Shown piece by piece: positions 60,813 through 64,000 of a stretch of DNA of 64,000 bases. Position numbers and translations under genes: made by a program. Location of the stretch: the NCBI GenBank assembly GCA_963740765.1, contig CAVUFN010000017.1:62001-126000 (forward strand). The letters are read 5' to 3'. How positions within the stretch are numbered: the first letter of the stretch is position 1; every line of letters begins with the position of its first letter. The notes beneath the pieces were generated by a model. The model was not told the DNA's origin, did not search any database, and saw nothing but the letters and a program-made list of their open reading frames with translations. This stretch comes from DATLGB01 sp963740765. GTDB taxonomy: Bacteria > Actinomycetota > Thermoleophilia > Solirubrobacterales > Solirubrobacteraceae.

Positions 60813-61415
60813 ATGACGGTGGCGGTCGTCGACTACGGGATGGGCAACCGCCGCTCGGTGGAGAAGGCCCTGCAGCACGTCGGCGCCGACACGCTCGTCA
60901 CCTCCGACCACGAGCTGATCGCCGCCGCCAGGCGCATCGTCGTCCCCGGCGTGGGCGCGTTCCCGGCGGCGATGGAGCGCCTGGAAGCGCTCGGGCTCAC
61001 CGAGCTGCTGCGCGAGCGCGCCCGCTCCGGCGTCCCGATCCTGGGCATCTGCCTGGGCATGCAACTGCTGTTCGAGTCCTCCAAGGAGCACGGCGGCGCG
61101 CCCGGCCTCGGCCTGCTGGAGGGCGAGGTCACCTACCTGGACACCCAGGGGGAGCGCCTGCCGCACATCGGCTGGAACCTGGTCCGCACGCGGCCCGGCC
61201 GGCTGACCGCGGGGCTCGGCGACGTCGCCTTCTACCACGTGCATTCGCTGGTGGTGCGGCCCGCGGACGAGCGCGTCGTCGTCGGCACGGCCACCCACGG
61301 CGAGGAGTTCGCGACCATCGTCGAGTCCGGGAACGTCTTCGGCGCGCAGTTCCATCCCGAGAAGTCCTCCCGGGACGGGCTGGCGCTGCTGAAGAACTTC
61401 GTGACCGCCGCGTGA
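60813..61415 (+). CDS. hisH: Imidazole glycerol phosphate synthase, glutaminase subunit
   Basis: Class I glutamine amidotransferase that feeds ammonia to HisF. The 200 residues have VVDYGMGNRRSVEKALQHVG, VPGVGAFPAAME, the nucleophile Cys in ILGICLGMQLLFESS, YYHVHS-type FYHVHSLVV, and FGAQFHPEKSSRDGL (His and Glu of the triad). ATG at 60813 follows hisB by 1 nt, and the end overlaps hisA as GTGA. HisF, its partner, is two genes downstream. Confidence 0.95.
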   Translation: MTVAVVDYGMGNRRSVEKALQHVGADTLVTSDHELIAAARRIVVPGVGAFPAAMERLEALGLTELLRERARSGVPILGICLGMQLLFESSKEHGGAPGLGLLEGEVTYLDTQGERLPHIGWNLVRTRPGRLTAGLGDVAFYHVHSLVVRPADERVVVGTATHGEEFATIVESGNVFGAQFHPEKSSRDGLALLKNFVTAA

Positions 61416-62131
61416 TCCTCTATCCCGCCATCGACATCCAGGACGGCCGCGCGGTGCGGCTCGTCCAAGGACGCTTCGAGGACGAGACGGTGTACGCCGA
61501 CACCCCGCTCGAGGCGGCGCGCGACTGGGTCGCGGCCGGGGCGACGCACCTGCACGTCGTCGACCTCGACGGCGCCCGCCACGGGGAGCCGCGGTCGATC
61601 GCGCACCTCGAGCAGATCGCGCAGCTCGGCGTCCCCGTCCAGTACGGCGGCGGGCTGCGCTCGATCGAGGCCGTCGCCTCCGCCGTGGAGGCCGGTGCGC
61701 ACCGCGTGATCCTCGGCACCGCTGCCTTCCGCGACCTCGACCTGCTCGACGAGGCGATCGCGCGGTTCGCGTCGCGCGTTGTGGTCGCCGTCGACGTCCG
61801 CAGCGGCAACGTCTCCACCGCGGGTTGGACGGAGACCTCCGACATGCCCGCCACCGCGGCGATCACGGCGCTGCAGGACCGCGGCGTGCGCTCGTTCGTC
61901 TACACCGACGCCGACCGCGACGGCCTGCAGCAAGGCCCCGACCTCGACGACGTCCGCGCGCTCGCCCGGGTCGTCCGCGGCCGCTGGATCTACTCGGGCG
62001 GGATCGGCACCGTCGCCCACCTGGAGTCGCTGCGGGCGCTGCGCCTGCTCAACCTCGCCGGCGTCATCTCGGGCAAGGCGCTGTACGAGAAGGCCTTCAC
62101 GGTGGCCGAGGGCATCGCCGCCCTCAAGTAG
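61412..62131 (+). CDS. hisA: ProFAR isomerase
   Basis: TIM-barrel isomerase acting on ProFAR in histidine synthesis. The 239-residue protein has ILYPAIDIQDGRAVRLVQG (catalytic Asp), HLHVVDLDGARHGEP, VQYGGGLRSIEAV, FVYTDADRDGLQQGPD (second Asp, T-D-x-x-x-D-G), and YSGGIGTVAHL. In many actinobacteria one enzyme, PriA, also isomerises PRA in tryptophan synthesis; I cannot tell from sequence alone whether this is PriA-like. GTG at 61412 overlaps the hisH stop (GTGA). hisF follows directly. Confidence 0.93.
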   Translation: MILYPAIDIQDGRAVRLVQGRFEDETVYADTPLEAARDWVAAGATHLHVVDLDGARHGEPRSIAHLEQIAQLGVPVQYGGGLRSIEAVASAVEAGAHRVILGTAAFRDLDLLDEAIARFASRVVVAVDVRSGNVSTAGWTETSDMPATAAITALQDRGVRSFVYTDADRDGLQQGPDLDDVRALARVVRGRWIYSGGIGTVAHLESLRALRLLNLAGVISGKALYEKAFTVAEGIAALK

Positions 62132-62890
62132 GTGCACTACAAGCGGATCATCCCGTGCATGGACGTGGACGCCGGCCGCGTCGTCAAGGGCACGAAGTTC
62201 CTCGACATCCGCGACGCGGGGGACCCCGTCGAGCTGGCCGCCTACTACGACGCCCACGGCGCCGACGAGGTCATCTTCCTCGACATCACCGCGACGTCGG
62301 ACAAGCGCGGGACCGTCGTCGACCTCGCCCGGCGCGCGGCGGACGAGGTCTTCGTCCCGTTCACGATCGGCGGCGGCGTGCGGACGGTGGCGGACGCGCA
62401 GGCCGTGCTCGACGCGGGCGCGGACAAGGTCGGCGTCAACAGCGCAGCCGTCGCCCGGCCCGAGCTGATCACGGAGATGGCGCGCACGTTCGGGGACCAG
62501 TGCGTCGTCCTGGCCGTGGACGCCCGCCGCCGCGCCGACGGCACCTACGAGGTCGTCGTGGCGGGTGGCCGCACGCCGACGGGGCGGGACGCGCTCGCGT
62601 GGGTCCGGGAGGGCGTCGAGCGCGGGGCCGGGGAGATCCTGCTCACCAGCATGGATCGCGACGGCACCAAGGACGGCTACGACCTCGATCTGGTCCGGGC
62701 GGTCTCCGAGGCGGTCGACGTCCCGGTGATCGCGTCGGGCGGTGTGGGTGAGCCGCGGCACATGGTCGAGGGCTTCGCGGCCGGCGCCGACGCGGCGCTC
62801 GCCGCGTCCATCTTCCACTTCGGCACCTACTCGATCGAGGCGACCCGCGACGCGCTGATCGCGGCGGGCGTGCCGATCCGCCCGCGCTAA
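62132..62890 (+). CDS. hisF: Imidazole glycerol phosphate synthase, cyclase subunit
   Basis: TIM-barrel synthase that uses ammonia from HisH to make IGP and AICAR. The 252 residues have KRIIPCMDVDAGRVVKGTKF (catalytic Asp), EVIFLDITATSDKRGT, PFTIGGGVRTVADA, VGVNSAAVARPELI, GAGEILLTSMDRDGTKDGYDLDL (second Asp), and VIASGGVGEPRHM. GTG at 62132 follows hisA without a gap. The stop overlaps the convergent beta-propeller gene by 4 nt (CTAA, 62887-62890), leaving no room for a terminator. hisE and hisI do not follow. Confidence 0.96.
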   Translation: MHYKRIIPCMDVDAGRVVKGTKFLDIRDAGDPVELAAYYDAHGADEVIFLDITATSDKRGTVVDLARRAADEVFVPFTIGGGVRTVADAQAVLDAGADKVGVNSAAVARPELITEMARTFGDQCVVLAVDARRRADGTYEVVVAGGRTPTGRDALAWVREGVERGAGEILLTSMDRDGTKDGYDLDLVRAVSEAVDVPVIASGGVGEPRHMVEGFAAGADAALAASIFHFGTYSIEATRDALIAAGVPIRPR

Positions 62891-64000
62891 CCCTCGGGGC
62901 GCTGCACGAGCCCGCGGAACTCGCGCGGGATCTTGTAGTCCGGGTTGCGCTTGGCCTTCCTGCGCGCCTCGGCGAGCTCGCGCAGGGACAGCGACGACGC
63001 GTTCTGGCGCCGGACGCAGTTGCGGAACGCCTCCGTCCGGCGCTTGGGGCGCGTGTAGAGCTTCTTGGCGCGCCGCGCGCAGAAGCGGCGGCGCTCGACG
63101 GCCCGCTGGCGGCGGCGGATCTTCGCCTGGTAGAGCTTGCGGCGCTTCTCGGCGCTCAGCGGCTCGAGCGCGTACATGGCGCCGTAGCCGACCAGGTAGA
63201 GCGTCTTCTGGTCGGTGATCAGGGTCGCGTAGCCGCCCTTGCGGAAGCCGAAGACCTGCTTGCCGGTGCGCACGTCGAGCGTGTAGGTGCGGCGGGTGCG
63301 GATGTTGCCGAACCAGACGGTGTCGCCGAGGATTGTCGAGCCGCCGGAGATCGCGCCGCCCGTCGACTTCCGCCACCGGACGGCGCCCGAGCGCGCGTCG
63401 AGCGCGTAGAAGGTCCCGTCGTAGGAGCCGATGAACACCGTCGGCCTGCCGCCCGGCCCGGCGCCGACCGACGGCGATGCGTACACGTAGCCGTTGGTCT
63501 TGGTCCGCCACGCGAGCTCGCCGGACTCGGCCGAGAACGAGTAGACGTAGCCGTCGACGTTGCCGATGAAGACGCGGCCGTTGGAGACCGCGGCGTTGCC
63601 GTAGAAGCGGCCGGAGGCGAACCCGAACTTCGCGCCCTGGGTCTTGGCCTGCCAGACCAGCTTGCCCGTCGCCGCCCGCAGCGCGTACAGGCGCCCGGAG
63701 TAGTCGCCGAAGTAGAGCTTGCCGTCCTTGAGGGCCAGCGCCGCCTTGACCGGCCCGGCGGCCTTGTAGGTCCAGCGCACGCCGCCCGACTTGGCGTTGA
63801 GCCCGTAGACCGTCCCGTTCTCGGCCCCGAAGAACAGCGTTCCGTCGTCAAGGATGGGGGAGGATTCGCTGCGGCCCGGCAGGTCGCGCTTCCACTCGAC
63901 GTGCCCCTGGCGGGTGTCGAGCGCGACCACGCGTCCACCCGATCCGCCCGGGCGCTCGAGCAGCGTCACGTACAGGCGCTCGTTCTTGACGTCGAGCATC
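62887..64000 (-). CDS. PQQ-like beta-propeller repeat protein (partial, N-terminus outside window)
   Basis: At least 370 residues are in the window; the frame is open to the edge. It shows at least six repeats of the outer-membrane-BamB/PQQ-dehydrogenase type, each with a G-x-(V/L)-(Y/W)-(A/G)-L-(D/N)-x-(R/K)-(S/T)-G pattern (GTVYGLNAKSGGVRWTYKAAG, GRLYALRAATGKLVWQ, GTFYALDARSGAVRWR). The last about 90 residues are basic and helical (RKLYQAKIRRRQRAVERRRFCARRAKKLY). No signal peptide can be judged. It may be an extracytoplasmic scaffold or sensor. The end overlaps hisF by 4 nt. Confidence 0.85.
   Translation of the reverse strand, partial: MLDVKNERLYVTLLERPGGSGGRVVALDTRQGHVEWKRDLPGRSESSPILDDGTLFFGAENGTVYGLNAKSGGVRWTYKAAGPVKAALALKDGKLYFGDYSGRLYALRAATGKLVWQAKTQGAKFGFASGRFYGNAAVSNGRVFIGNVDGYVYSFSAESGELAWRTKTNGYVYASPSVGAGPGGRPTVFIGSYDGTFYALDARSGAVRWRKSTGGAISGGSTILGDTVWFGNIRTRRTYTLDVRTGKQVFGFRKGGYATLITDQKTLYLVGYGAMYALEPLSAEKRRKLYQAKIRRRQRAVERRRFCARRAKKLYTRPKRRTEAFRNCVRRQNASSLSLRELAEARRKAKRNPDYKIPREFRGLVQRPEG

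Noticed and set aside
61232..63511. Very long open frame on the minus strand opposite the his genes (about 759 codons)
   Set aside because: It is a shadow of the GC-rich codon pattern of hisH-A-F; its product is Arg/Asp/Val-rich low complexity with no motif, while the opposite strand has clear His enzymes.

Overview
The window is very GC-rich, densely packed, and uses many GTG/TTG starts and 1-4 nt overlaps. The 16S rRNA sequence, the set of repeat-rich secreted proteins with basic C-termini, and an AbiEi/DUF559-type protein fit a deep-branching actinobacterium. I would place it in Thermoleophilia (Solirubrobacterales-like), but this is inference from reading, not from a search.

Layout. (1) 98-7441: a giant secreted protein (Calx-beta plus carboxypeptidase-regulatory-like repeats), interrupted by three single-base frameshifts. 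(2) 7612-16215: menaquinone block menF, menD, menH, menC, menA, menB, menE on both strands, with serC embedded. (3) 16220-24156: secreted beta-helix/PKD protein, methyltransferase, ilvC, serA, a second secreted protein, a TIM-barrel protein, an orphan C-terminal fragment and a decayed methyltransferase. (4) 24197-29200: zinc-ribbon/adenylate cyclase/AAA/TPR protein, nucleotidyltransferase-like protein and GST. (5) 29221-40009: branched-chain amino acid block. It has a leucine-rich leader peptide and attenuator, leuA, then an AbiEi-like gene bounded by two copies of a 47-nt palindrome, a patatin, and a coupled run of XRE-cupin regulator, leuC, leuD, leuB, ilvE, cimA and a DegT aminotransferase. 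(6) 40020-46743: permease remnant, GNAT, argH, mpg, HD-like protein, class A PBP and tyrS. (7) 46744-52234: one rRNA operon (16S-23S-5S) with processing stems, no tRNA in the spacer, and a terminator. (8) 52246-56172: two tandem cupins, an icd-like dehydrogenase, GNAT and HD protein, all on the minus strand. (9) 56171-64000: murA (Asp in place of the catalytic Cys), his operon hisZ-G-D-B-H-A-F, and a partial beta-propeller protein.

How it fits together. Most of the window is core metabolism. Chorismate is turned into menaquinone (all steps except MenG and a MenI-type thioesterase). Pyruvate and 2-oxoisovalerate are turned into Leu/Ile precursors (ilvC, leuABCD, cimA, ilvE). Serine (serA, serC), histidine and arginine (argH) genes are also present. 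The most notable control element is upstream of leuA: a 14-residue leader peptide with 7 Leu codons, whose early codons are complementary to the leuA ribosome binding site. This suggests leucine-sensed translational attenuation. The most notable structural oddity is the AbiEi-like gene delimited by two nearly identical palindromes, one of which encodes its N-terminus.

Limits. Functions come from motif reading only. rRNA ends are estimated by similarity to known termini. Promoters are mostly not called.
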